From: Malania oleifera
Lineage: Eukaryota > Streptophyta > Magnoliopsida > Santalales > Ximeniaceae
Reading direction: 5' to 3'
Length of the DNA stretch: 64,000 bases
NCBI RefSeq assembly: GCF_029873635.1
Contig: NC_080423.1
Location: 92,301,191 to 92,365,190, forward strand
The translations under genes were made by a program, and so were the position numbers. Under the pieces are notes generated by a model. The model ran no database searches, had not been told where the DNA came from, and worked only from the letters and a program-made list of their open reading frames with translations. Shown here piece by piece: positions 47,577 to 58,429 of the stretch (position 1 is the first letter of the stretch; every line of letters begins with the position of its first letter).

Positions 47577-48790
47577 GGTCTCATGAGTGGTGCTCATCAG
47601 ATGGGCCAATACTCTATTGAGTAGTGTTCGTTTTCTTGTTGCCTCGTGATTGGTGCTCATTAGATGGACCATTTTTTTTGTTGAATAGTGCTCGTCTCTT
47701 GTTGCCTTATAAGTGGTGCTCATTAGATGAACATTTTTAAGTATCATGAGTTGTGCTCATTAGATGGGCCAATTTTTTTGTTGAACAATGTCTGTTATGA
47801 GTAGTGCTCATTAGATGGGTGTAAAGATTGGCATGTTAACTTTTTGTTTTAATTAATCAATGTTACCTCGTTTCTACTGATCCCTTGATGTCTTTTCATA
47901 ATTTAGTTTCACATAAGCTAATGTCAAGTTTAATGTTGGGGTTTCTTTTAAATTATATCAGTTCCCCCCCCTACTATCGAGTCTTAGAGTAACCTTTTTG
48001 GCTCAAGATTATATTGCATTTACTATAAGTCCTTTTATTATCACGAGATTCTAATTAAATCATAAGATATACTTCTTTGGGTCTCATGAATGGTGCTCAT
48101 CAGATGGGCTAATACTTTACCGAGCAATGTTTGTTTCTTATTGCCTCATGAGTGATGCTTATTAAATGGACCAATTTTTGTTGAACAGTGTTCCTCTCTT
48201 GTTGCCTTATGAGTGGTGGTCATTAGATGAGCATTTTTGGTCTTATGAGTGGTGCTCATAGATGGACTAATTTTTTTTTTACGAGCAGTGCTCATATCTT
48301 GTTGCTTTATGTGTGATGCTTATTAAATGGACATTTTTGGGCTTCATGAACAATGCTCATCAGAAGGACCAATTTTTTACCAAGTAGGGTTTGCCTCTTG
48401 TCACCTTATGAACGGTATTCATCAAATGAGCATTGTTGGGTCTCATGAGTTATGCTCATTAGATGGGTCAACTTTTTATTAAACGGTGTCCATCTCTTAT
48501 TGCTTTATGAATAGTACTCATCAGATGGGCATTTTGGGCCTCATGAGTAGTGCTCATCAGGCAGGCCAATTTTTTGCCGAGTAGTATCTATCTTTTGTTG
48601 CCTTATAAGTGGTGCTCATTTGATGAGCATTTTTGGGCCTCATAAGTGGTGCTCATAAGATTTACTTGTTTCTTAATGCCTTATGAGCAATGCTCATCAA
48701 ATGGGCATTTTAGGGTCTCATGAGTGGTGATTATTAGATGGACTATGTCTCGGCAAGTAGAGCCCACTTCCTAGGTCGATTTTCCTAACA
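47577..48790 (-). repeat. minisatellite in the 3' region of the Tat-like Gypsy
   Basis: Degenerate tandem units with the core TGAGTGGTGCTCATYAGATG, repeated about every 50-60 bp and alternating so that two units give roughly 115 bp. The array is split: 47820-48090 repeats the LTR end and polypurine tract (a second copy of 47330-47570), so a block of about 0.5 kb was duplicated in tandem. The core is itself an inverted pair (TGAG...CTCA). Confidence 0.8.
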
Positions 48791-48817
48791 TTATTTGCAT
48801 CTCATGAAACCTCGTGG

Positions 48818-49097
48818 TTCATGCCATTCCTTTTTCTCCTATAAATAGTCACTCTCCCCTTTTGTTATTCTCCTCACTTGGAAGGGAAGTATTTGAAGGT
48901 ATGTTCCCTTACTTCTCCCTCAATGATTTCATTGGCATCCCTAGAATGTTTTCTCTTTAAATTTGATTTACTTTTTTTGTGGTGATAACCTCCTCCAAGT
49001 TGCTATATTTTTTAGCTCGCACTATTATTTATCTAATATTAGCTTTAGGTTTCTACCTTATGGAATTTATGAAGTCACAAGATTGTAGAGTTGTTGT
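48818..49097. other. internal remnant of the Tat-like Gypsy
   Basis: Contains a TATA-like CTATAAATAG near 48840 and CT-rich sequence; no coding sequence. It lies between the minisatellite and the left border of solo LTR D. Confidence 0.35.
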
Positions 49098-50674
49098 CAA
49101 GGTGTGACGTCCCAATTTTTGTACAAATTTTTTTTTTCAATAATAAATAAATAATCACGTCATCCACAACACACACAAATCGGCCACGTCAACAATCCTA
49201 CTATCATTTATACGACCCGACCCGCATTGGGTACCGGGTAAAAAGTTATTTTATTATACAACCTAACAGCGGAAGACAATATACACATATCAGTTAGAAT
49301 ACAATACCCAGAGTATCAATATACACATAAATACACAATACTATCTTATACCCAAAAATAATATAATCCTAGGGAATCACACCTCCCTAGTCAAAACTCA
49401 CCCTGTATCTCAAGGTCCCAACTCCTTATGATCACAGAGCTCTACTACCTAGCTTATCTTTGTCCCCTGAAAAATTTAGATAATTTGGGTGAGACACATC
49501 TCAGTAAGAAGGAATAAATTATTTACAGTGTGTAGTCATATGAGTACAATTATAATACACTTTACTTTTCAAATCATCATTTCATCTGAGAAAATACATT
49601 AATATACACATTCTCATGATCGTATAGATATACAACAAAAGTTTTTACAAGCTTTAAAATCATTTATCAAATTCAATGATTTCCAACACATATTTACCTG
49701 TGAAGTTCCTGAGAATAGGGAAGATTATCCGCCCATACAGGTAGCTTCCCTCTGCCCTAACACGTTATGCAATCGGGTATGACCACATTTGATACCTATC
49801 AGGGCACTCACCTTGCTCAGTAAGCCCTCAGGCGGAGAGTTTCACTTCGCCTCAATTATTTATATTATTAACTCACGCGGTTCCATTTCTCAATTTTATC
49901 ATTCTTTATTTCTCAATTTCCATTCTTTCTTTCATTTCTCATTTTAGCAAATTTTATCATTCTTTCACTTTTCATTTCCACTTTACTTTCCGGCTCATGA
50001 GTATCCTCGGTATCAAATACCAACATCACGTCTGTAACTCATGGCCACCCTGAGGATCTTTCTATACATGCCATGCTTCCCCCCATGGTCAAGGTTGTAC
50101 GGCCCGAAGGCTGGATCGAACCGCGGTTGGCCGACCTGGTTAAATCAAATATCATATCACATATCACGTCTGTAGTACGACTGGCCGGCCTAATACCCTG
50201 ATCAGGACTCAGGGGGCCCAACAACCTTACACAATGGCATAGTCGACTGTCATGCCACACGCTCCAAGAGTCCGTGTGGTTACACTAACACCACTCGCAA
50301 CGGTACCGTGCTCAATATCATAACCATCCAACAAGGTTTACCACCACATACCCACAATCATTACACGGTATTGACATTTCATCAATTATATTCCAGTATA
50401 TCACAATTCAGTTCAATATAAATATTCTCCTCATTTTCTATGCACATTTCATCATCTCGTAATATCATATATCATATTTCATGTATTTTTCACATTTTCC
50501 CAAAATACTCATATCCACAATTTGTACAAACTCATTTCTCATGCAAATAATTTCCACTCACAAATAAATACCACTTTTCATTATTTTCCAATATCAGTAA
50601 TTCACAAAATCTCATTTTCTAGGCAAAACATTGCATTTCGGAAGAGAAAAACAAAAAGGGGGAGTTTCAGGGCT

Positions 50675-50813
50675 TCGTCGACGAACACAAGTCTTCATCG
50701 ACGAGAAAATACCGAGAGAGGTTCCGGGGTAGCCTGAATTTCGTCGACGAACACAGGATCTCGTCGACGAAATTTGTGAAGGACTCGTCGACGAAGGTCG
50801 GGCTCGTCGACGA
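50675..50813 (+). promoter_or_regulatory. TCGTCGACGA palindrome array of LTR E (2+4)
   Basis: Copies start at 50675, 50695, 50741, 50761, 50785 and 50804. Spacings are 20, 46, 20, 24, 19: the same pattern as A and C with one pair missing from the first group. Five of six copies are perfect palindromes. TATA follows 9 bp later. Confidence 0.75.
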
Positions 50814-51383
50814 AATCCTGTTTTATAAGAATGAAAAATCCGGGAGAAATATCATATTTTTTTACGAAACCTCTCTCTCTCTCTCTACGGTTCTCTCTCC
50901 CTTCTCTCTACGTTTTCGGCCCCACCAGTCGTTAGATCGACGATCCGAAGTCACCACGATGCTCCTGGCGGAGTTCTCTCCAAATTTGCTAGAACAGATC
51001 ATGGGAGAAAGTTAGTTGGAAATCATCCCAAAGTTGAGGTAAGGCTTTTTAAGCCATATTTGGTATTGCGCTAGTTAGAAGAAATGTTGTGCGCATGAAA
51101 ATACTGAAGTTTAATACTAGGGGCTTTCAGTTTTGGAGTTTTGGTCAGGAAACCCATCATGTGTTAAACTTGAATGCCTTTGGGTGAAGACTTTCTACTC
51201 AATATGTGGGTTTTTGACAGTTGAGGAAAATATTGTATACTTAGAAATACTGAACTTTAATTCTGAGATTTTTCATTTTCAGGGTGTTAAGTTAGGAACC
51301 CTGCGGGTGCGAGACAGTTTTATTAGGGGCTTTCTAAGAATTAGGTAAGGGGATAAACTAAGCTAGTACTGTTTTGGAAAATG

Positions 51384-51427
<44 letters not shown>

Positions 51428-51595
51428 TCATTTGATTTATGGAAAATGTATATGAATATATACCTTATATTTGCAAAATACTGTGAAAATGATCGTATGT
51501 TGAATATGTGGAAAATCTACTGTGTGGCATGAGTAAAAATGTTGTGAAATGCTGTTTTCTGGAAATGTGGATGAGATGGATTTTTATGATGGAAA

Positions 51596-51870
51596 ACCGG
51601 CGTATGGGCCGAGATGTTTTCACATATATATATATATATATGTGTGATTTGCCGGCGTATGGGCTGTGTTATGTGATTTGTTGGGGTACGGGCCGTGCTA
51701 TGTGATTGTGATTGCCGATGTACGGGCCGTGCTATGAGATGTGATTTTCCGGCGTACGGGTCGTGCTATGTGATTACTGTTTGCTAGCGTACGAGTTGTG
51801 CTATGTGTAGCCAGCGTACGGGCCGAGCTATGTTAAAATGTGTAATACCGGCGTACGGACCGATGATTTT
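51596..51870 (+). repeat. GCCGGCGTACGGGCC minisatellite inside LTR E
   Basis: About eight degenerate units of the form GCCGGCGTACGGGCCGTGCT-ATGTGATT at 25-50 bp spacing, with an (AT)n run inside the first interval. The CCGGCGTACGG core is near-palindromic and rich in CpG. Confidence 0.75.
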
Positions 51871-52355
51871 CATGATACACGTATATATGTGAAATGATAT
51901 GATTGATGTGAAAATAAATGATATGAGATATTTATGTATCACGGTTTTAGTATATGTATATGATATCAGAACCTGGTTGGCTTGGTCTAGGCTAACACTT
52001 GCACGGTATCGTTGCTATGTGTCCATGGTTCTCGTGATCATGATATCTATGTTAATGCCGCTGTACGGAGTGGTGTGAGATTGGATGGTCGATGTGGTTA
52101 TGTTTGAGGAGTGTGCTGCTATCGCCCCTGGTGTACGGACCAGTCTGGGTAGACCCATCGGACCTACAAACTAGACTATCGACTTGACAGTGGTCGGCCA
52201 ACCATTGCCAGGTCCCACCTTCGGGCCACACAACCCAGTCATGTGGGGGTTATACATGACAACAGCCAGCTAACCTACCAGGGATTGTTTTATGTTATTA
52301 TTATTATGACATAAGTTGAGATATGTTATGAAAATGCAGTATGTTCTGCCATGTT

Positions 52356-52356
52356 G

Positions 52357-52420
<64 letters not shown>
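52356..52420. repeat. (AT)n-(GT)n compound microsatellite
   Basis: About 13 AT units followed by about 19 GT units inside LTR E; another (AT)n run is at about 52871-52910. Confidence 0.9.
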
Positions 52421-52424
<4 letters not shown>

Positions 52425-52867
52425 CCAAATTTGATGAAACAGTACTAAATGTGTTATATATGATATATGTTGAACACGAATTACTCATGTTGCCACACAC
52501 TAGTATTAGTTTATTTCCCTTACTGAGAGGTGTCTCACCCCTAAATCTTATACATTTTTCAGGAGCCCCTGATAGGAGAGCGGAAAAAGCCCCGCTAATC
52601 TAGAGCAGTGTTTGCCCTCTTTGGAAGGGTAAGTTTTTGGTAGGGACAGTTAGGATTTTTATGGGAATTGTCCCTAGATTTATTTTTGGGATGTATATAC
52701 CGAGAGATAGTGTTTGTAGTACTCTGGTATGTATTATGCACATTATGATGAGATGTATATGATTTTATACTTTCTGCTGTGTAGGCTTCTGCTGTATGTT
52801 TTGTTATATCCCTTTACCCACGGGTCCAGGTGGATGGTGACCTGCTGAGTTGTGATGTTTTATGTTG

Positions 52868-52913
<46 letters not shown>

Positions 52914-53884
52914 GAAAAAATGAGCAGGTCGTGACAAATTCTCATTTCAATATTTTCTTAGAAATTACTCATCGTTATATTTTACACTCCAAAATACCAT
53001 AATTTAAAATCACTCAAATGCCACACAGTTTATCTGATATTTATATCATAATAATTTTCAGACAAAATATCATATGCTCATTTTCACATATTAATTCAAA
53101 TAATAATTTTAAAATACTGCTATAATTTATTCTCCTTACCTGACTTACTAAGAGACTCGTTAGGACCCAAATCTTATGTCCTTGGCGCCTGAAATTTAAC
53201 TCATTCAATTTGCATTTTTCTCAAATTAATTAATCTATTTCTCCAAAATAATACCCATTTAACCTTCCCTAGGTTCCATATACCTCAAATTAATATTTTA
53301 ATCTATTATTTAAAACCCCCACTTAATTTTCTAAATTTTGCTTGCGGGTCCCAAAATTACACCCACGGCGCTCACCTGGGCCCTAAATTTCAGAAATCCT
53401 ACTTCAGCCCTAGATGCTCAATATTTTAGTATTTCTAAATTAATGCTAATTAATTAAAAATAAGCCCTTTAATAACCCAAGCAATCAAAATTTAGGGTTT
53501 TGGCCCAATACCCCCACGAGAATTCTGTCCTGCTAGACTTGTAGAGAATCATCCCTAGATTCTCGTGGTGGTATCCGTTAGTCAATTGAGCATATATTTT
53601 GCAAGAAATTAAAGAAAAAGGGGAAAATGACTTACCTTAGGGAATACGCTTACGTCACTCTTACCACCTATCCGCTCTGATAGAAATGATGGCAGCGGCG
53701 AATGGAGTCCAGTGGTATCTTCAGATTTTCGATCGGCTAAAATTTGTCACGAAATCGAGGAGAGAGAGAGAGAGAATGAGAGGAGAGAGAGAGAGAGTTC
53801 AGAAGCTGCAGGAAAAGAAGAAAAGAAAAAGTAAAGAAGAAGATGAAGAAGAAGAAGAAGAAGAAATCCTAAAACTGGAAGTTT

Positions 53885-53888
53885 CAGG

Positions 53889-53935
<47 letters not shown>

Positions 53936-54060
53936 TATTTAATTAATATTAATAATAATATATTTTATTAATAAAATAAAAATAAATTTTATTTAATTAA
54001 TTTTTTTCTTTTTTTTTAAAAATCTGATTAATTAATTAATTAATTAATAATTATTATTTA
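53885..54060. repeat. (TAA)n and (TTAA)n tract in LTR D
   Basis: About 15 TAA units at 53891-53935, then TTAATTAATTAA-type sequence. It occupies the place of the palindrome array in related LTRs. Confidence 0.8.
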
Positions 54061-54966
54061 TTATTATTTTTATTTTTTTGGGAATCAATCCACTAATCTT
54101 CTATATCCCTTTTTGGGGTTATTACACAAGGTGACCAGTGTTACTCCATGATCCATGTTTTTGACCTCTAGAGTTGCATTGATAAAATGATGTATGAACT
54201 ATTTCAACATCTCTTCCTCTCCTTGAACAAGGCTCATTAAGTGGGCTAAAGTCTTTGCCATTTTTGGCTGCCGATGAAATGCCCCACAAACTGTTGCTCC
54301 ATCTAGGAAAAGACCCAATTGAGTCGAGTTTCAATGTTTGGTACCATGCCCTAGTATTCCCCTTTAGGGTTGCCACAAATGCTCGGTGCATCAACATTTT
54401 GAAGATGTTGAGGTGGTCCAGGTGATTGACGACCCACCATGTCCTTCTATGTTGGGCATCTTGAATTTACTAGGAAGAGGGATCTCCATTATTTCCTTGA
54501 TAAAGGAGTAATCATAAGATCTAACTGAGATTTCCCCTATTAAGGATTCATTGTGATATTCTTTTACCAACTTTTCCAGTTGATCAATTTTTTGAGTTTT
54601 TCTTTAAATTTCTGGGACTGTTGCTCATTAACGCCAACTTCTATTTTATTTATCGGATCTAATATTTTCAAGGCAGCTTCATATGGTACCATTGCCTTAC
54701 CCTTAGGTATTGTTTCTACTTGAACAACCACTAGGCCATGTTCTATATAATTTTTTTTTTCTATTGTAAGACATGTCCTCCACCCTCCTTTGGAAGACTA
54801 GAATTTGATCTAAAAACACAATTTGCAGCAAATTGTCTAATGATGGGGAGTGAATGGACTAGGAAGATTGATCCCTAGCTATATGTTCGGACTTAAAATT
54901 GCGTGATGTAACCATGATTGAGTTTTAGAAAGAAATCCTTCAAAGTTTCCCATAAACGACAGCAAA

Positions 54967-55432
54967 TGTTGTAGTAAAAAATTGTCTAAAAGAATTTGAA
55001 TTGATCACAACTTCAATTATTTGCTAAAAAAGAAAAAAAAGAAAAAAAGAACACGTCTTGGAGGGTCTAAAGTGTATTCCAATGGATTGTTCCGATGCCT
55101 TAATTTGGGAATTTGAAAGAATTATGTGATTGCAACAATAAAAGAGTGAGTGAGAATGAGATGAGATGTCTTACTTTCCTTAAGTAGTCTTTTTTGTAAA
55201 CACTCAAAATTCCTTCTTATTAGTTTTCTTGTTCATGGATAATTATTTAGATGACAGGGGTTACACTTTGGCCATGGATATGTTAGTAGGGAGTAAAGAT
55301 TGGTGTACTAATCTCTTGCTTTAATTAACGAACGTTGCCTCCTTTCTATTGATCCTTTGATAGTTTTTCATTTTTTGGTCTTAAAAAAGTTAATGTCGAG
55401 CTTAATGTTAGGTTCTCTTTTAGATTATATTA
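54967..55432 (-). repeat. 5' LTR of the Tat-like Gypsy
   Basis: Aligns with 47006-47455 (shared GTGAGTGAGAATGAGAT, TTACACTTTRGCCATGGATAT, TTAATGTCGAGYTTAATGTT). Confidence 0.7.
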
Positions 55433-55929
55433 ATATATAAATTATGATAATTGATTGATGTCCATATATTTTTTAAACAAATTAATAGAGATAAGATACA
55501 AGTTATATAACTACTTTTTTTGAAATATTTAAGAGAAAAAAATAATAAATAGATTGTAAGCACCATTTTTTTAAATTTAAATATATATATTATAAAATAT
55601 TTAGACATAAAATAATAAATAAGTGTTATGAACTCACAAATGTTAAGATATTAATAAGAAAAGAATAAAATAAATATTTTTTTTTTTTAAAAAATGACTT
55701 ATATTTGATGAAGTTTCAAAGAAAAAAATTAAAATAAATATATTATATATTTTTTAATGAATACTTAATGGTTACTCATTTATACCCCTTTTATTATTTA
55801 AGCAAGTTTAGATCCACCCATTTACAAACAGTTCAAATTTTATCGAGTTTAACTAGAACTTGGTCCATTTAAGTTTCACGGGTTTATGATCCAACCCGAA
55901 TCCGACCCTTTGATACTCCTACCCTCCGG

Positions 55930-56023
55930 TATATATTTGTATTGGCGACCCGAAACGCTCCTTAGAAGAGTCGTTAAAGGGTGTTCCGAGTCCTCCTCCC
56001 GGCGTTCCCCCCAAACTCCCCAG
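55930..56023 (+). other. possible promoter and first exon of a host gene
   Basis: Immediately right of the hAT-like insertion: TATATATTTG (55931), then about 80 bp of GC-rich sequence (GGCGACCCGAAACGCTCC...) ending CCCCAG|GTACTTTCCC, a donor-like site, followed by T-rich intron-like DNA. No downstream exon could be recognised, so this may be only a GC-rich patch. Confidence 0.3.
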
Positions 56024-58400
56024 GTACTTTCCCGATTCTCCTTCCTTCATCATTTGGAGATTTTAGCTTTTTGTTTGATCATTTGACTGTTTGTTTGTTT
56101 GATGATACCTGAATCAATGTTAGGACCAATTGTTTTTGGTTTTGATTTCTTATTCATCGAAGCTTTGTCACCGTATGTGCTCCCAACGCTGTTGGATCTG
56201 GTTAGGGTTTGAGTTTTTGTTTTTGTTTTTGTTTTTTTTTTAATAGATTTTGGACGCATGTTTGTTATCGAACAATTAAGTTGCTCATAGGGCCGTGTGT
56301 TTATGCTGTTATTTTCGAATCTTTGTTCAAGGATTGAGAACGTTGACTTGGAACTGTGAGATTGTTTCAATGCATAACCAGAAATTTTGCTTCCCCTGAC
56401 AAGAACTTGTTTTGTTCTCTGTATGTGCTAATTAAGTGTTTTATAAGATTTGCGTAATTTGTTTATTTATTGTGGACCTTCCCTGTGGGGGTCCAGGAAA
56501 AAATATGCCTTAGGATTTTCCTTTTCTCTGTAGAAAAACACTGAAACAATTTTGGTTGAAAAATATTTTTGGAATCTTTCCTTTTATGCAAAAATATGGT
56601 TTGCACAATTAAGTCATCTTTTGGTACCACTGTTAAAAATGTGAAAATAAAACCAAGAAAGTGAAGGAATTAAAAACTAAAAATTGAAAATTGACAACCT
56701 GTTTAGTTTGAGTTCCCAAAATAGAAAAAAGTTAAAAATCTAACCAAACGTGTGTTTATTTTTATCCTTGGTAAAATAAAAATTAAAAAATATAATTAGA
56801 ATTATGGAAAATACTAAAGGGTGTAAGTTAAAATATATTATAATGAAAATAAGAATTACTCTAATTATTCTGTAAATAATTATATTCTGAACTTACTCTA
56901 ACAATTCTATTATATATTTAAAGGTAAAAAAATGGTGAAAGTGTTTTTTGGATGATTTTTCGCATTTTTAGAAATTTTAATGATGTTCTTATTTGAATTT
57001 TATTTTAAAGTCTCATGGAAATTTATTTTTAATTTTTCTTTGTTATACAGAATTGTTTAAGTCAAAAATTGAATTCATGATATTAAAAGACTGCAGTAAT
57101 GGGTTGCTGCAACAAGTGAAAACCAAACTGTCTTTGCATAACAGCTTAAAATAGACAATAGAATGGAAAACTTGCAAAGTAGTTAAGTGTGTTGTCCTCA
57201 CCTGCTTTTCTGCCGGCCCGAAACAAGCACATAATTAGAAAACAAAAATAATAACAAACATCTCGTAAGGTCTCTTATATCATCAAAGCATTTTTGAAAA
57301 TAAATGGTTGTCTGTTACCTCTACATTGTGGTGGCCAAGTGATAGAAATCCTAGCGAAGGGCTGTCACTTCTAGCCATCATACCCAAAATGGTAGGAATT
57401 CTTGTCGATTATATGAAGTATGTTCCCCAAAGTTTGTGAGCCAAGTGATAAGAACGCTAATCATCATCCCCAACCTACATAACCATAGATGATAGAAATA
57501 TTTACTGATTGATTGAAGTCTTAGTTTTTATTATGTGCAAGGAATTATGAGGGAAAAAATATTTTTACTCCAATACTATAAAACATGGCTTTTTTTATTA
57601 TTATTTTTATTTTTTTAATGGATATTAGGGTACAAATAAGTTATGAATTGGGCAGAATAGTGAACCCAAGAGCTCATTATGCATCCCAACTTTCCTTGCA
57701 TTCTTCCTACTATTCTTCCCAAGAGCTTATTATGCATCCCAACTTTCCTTGCATTCTTCCTACTGTAAAATTTATATTCTTTCAATGCAGTGCAAAAGAT
57801 GGCAGATCATCTTTCAAATCAAGTTGAAAATTTAACTAAACATCAAGTTTCATTCCAAATTCTATTATACTCAAATTAAATTTAGAATCAAATCCAAGCA
57901 TAATATTTCTTTCAAATTAAATTAAGAATCCAACCCAAGCATAATATTTATTTCAAATCATAGTGTTTGAATCCCCCAGTTCCTTGAAACTAAACAAGCA
58001 TTTAGATAACAAAGTTCCTGGCCCCAAGTTGCTAAAACTAGAGCAATAAATAGAATTTTCTTGTCTTCATGAAGCGTTCGATTGCTCTTTGCCTAATTTT
58101 TCCAATGCCTTTTTTGCTAGTGGTGTAGGCCCCTACCTCCCATACTTGCCCAGACCTTCTTGCCCTCCTTTCTTTCCCCTTGAACCCCTTTTTTCCTCCT
58201 TTTTTCTCCACTCTTGCTGAACACCTTGTTGCCATCTTCGATAGCCTCCCTAGCAATCACAATTGACAGCCGCTAGCCTCATCTTGTCCAACCCCCCCAC
58301 AAAGCCACCTTTTTGTTATTATTATTATTTACTATAAAAGTTGAAAAAAGACCATGGGTAGAGGTCCTTATGCAGCCACCCTCCTTGCTGTAGCTCTAAA
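56024..58400. other. intron-like or intergenic stretch
   Basis: AT-rich, no gene seen. Contains a 53-bp tandem duplication at 57668-57765 (AAGAGCTYATTATGCATCCC...) and a shorter one at about 57868-57955 (AATCMAAYCCAAGCATAATATTT). Confidence 0.45.
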
Positions 58401-58429
58401 CTATGTTCTCTCTCTCTCTCTCACGCATT

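Larger units (their letters stand above)
50604..52936 (+). mobile_element. solo LTR E, nested in LTR D
   Basis: Ends GAGCAGGTCGTGACA at 52936; flanked by AATTC at 50599-50603 and 52937-52941. The left terminus is degenerate, but its distance to the palindrome array (71 bp) agrees with LTR C (70) and A (84). In order: 2+4 array, TATA (TTTATAAG, 50822), CT-rich leader, TGAGGTAAGGC (about 51039), minisatellite, (AT)n/(GT)n runs (about 52356-52420), block CTTACTGAGAGGTGTCTCACCC (52519-52540), ATTTTTCAGGAGCCCC. No coding sequence. It has the same orientation as A and C, opposite to its host LTR D. Confidence 0.75.
49103..54126 (-). mobile_element. solo LTR D, nested in the Tat-like Gypsy, containing LTR E
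   Basis: Exact 5-bp duplication CAAGG at 49098-49102 and 54127-54131. On the minus strand it starts TGTAATAACCCC and ends GGGACGTCACA. It carries the family block CTTACTGAGATGTGTCTCACCC (49487-49508, minus) followed by AATTTTTCAGGGG, a CT-rich leader (53758-53800) and a CTAAGGTAAGTC donor-like word (about 53633). Where other members have a palindrome array it has (TAA)n/(TTAA)n sequence (about 53890-54060). No coding sequence. 2.7 kb without LTR E. Confidence 0.8.
47006..55432 (-). mobile_element. Ty3/Gypsy (Tat-like) fossil, gag only, nested in the hAT-like element
   Basis: LTRs at 54967-55432 (5') and 47006-47455 (3') on the minus strand, with ATATA on both outer sides (47001-47005, 55433-55437). 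A primer-binding-site-like stretch lies at 54945-54966 (minus strand TTTGCTGTCG...GGGAAAC, like the TTTGGCGCCGTC...GGGAA sites of Tat/Athila elements). Gag-like sequence spans 54132-54900 (RAFVATLKGNTRAWY is typical of this gag). The 3' side has a G-rich polypurine tract and a minisatellite. No pol was found: internally reduced or a gag-only non-autonomous type. LTRs differ at roughly one site in five by eye, so it is old. It contains solo LTR D. Confidence 0.75.
46778..55921. mobile_element. hAT-like element split by nested LTR elements
   Basis: Left terminus TAGGGGTGGCAA (46778), right terminus TTGATACTCCTA (ends 55921): 12-bp imperfect inverted repeats of hAT type. Flanks CCCTCTAG (46770-46777) and CCCTCCGG (55922-55929) form an 8-bp target duplication with two differences. 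Subterminal sequence on both sides is rich in AACCCGAA/GGGTT words. Its own DNA is only about 46778-47005 and 55433-55921, some 0.7 kb; the rest is nested. No transposase seen, so it is a non-autonomous copy. Confidence 0.65.

Noticed and set aside
47577-48790. Regular short repeats with spacer-like segments, superficially CRISPR-like
   Set aside because: Plant nuclear DNA; the intervals between repeat cores are themselves repeated, so it is a minisatellite.
48818-48860. TATA box CTATAAATAG as the promoter of a host gene
   Set aside because: It lies in Gypsy-internal DNA between LTR and minisatellite; no coding sequence follows.
55886-56086. 66-codon plus-strand frame spanning the hAT right end
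   Set aside because: Begins inside the transposon terminus and crosses a likely splice donor; no known domain.
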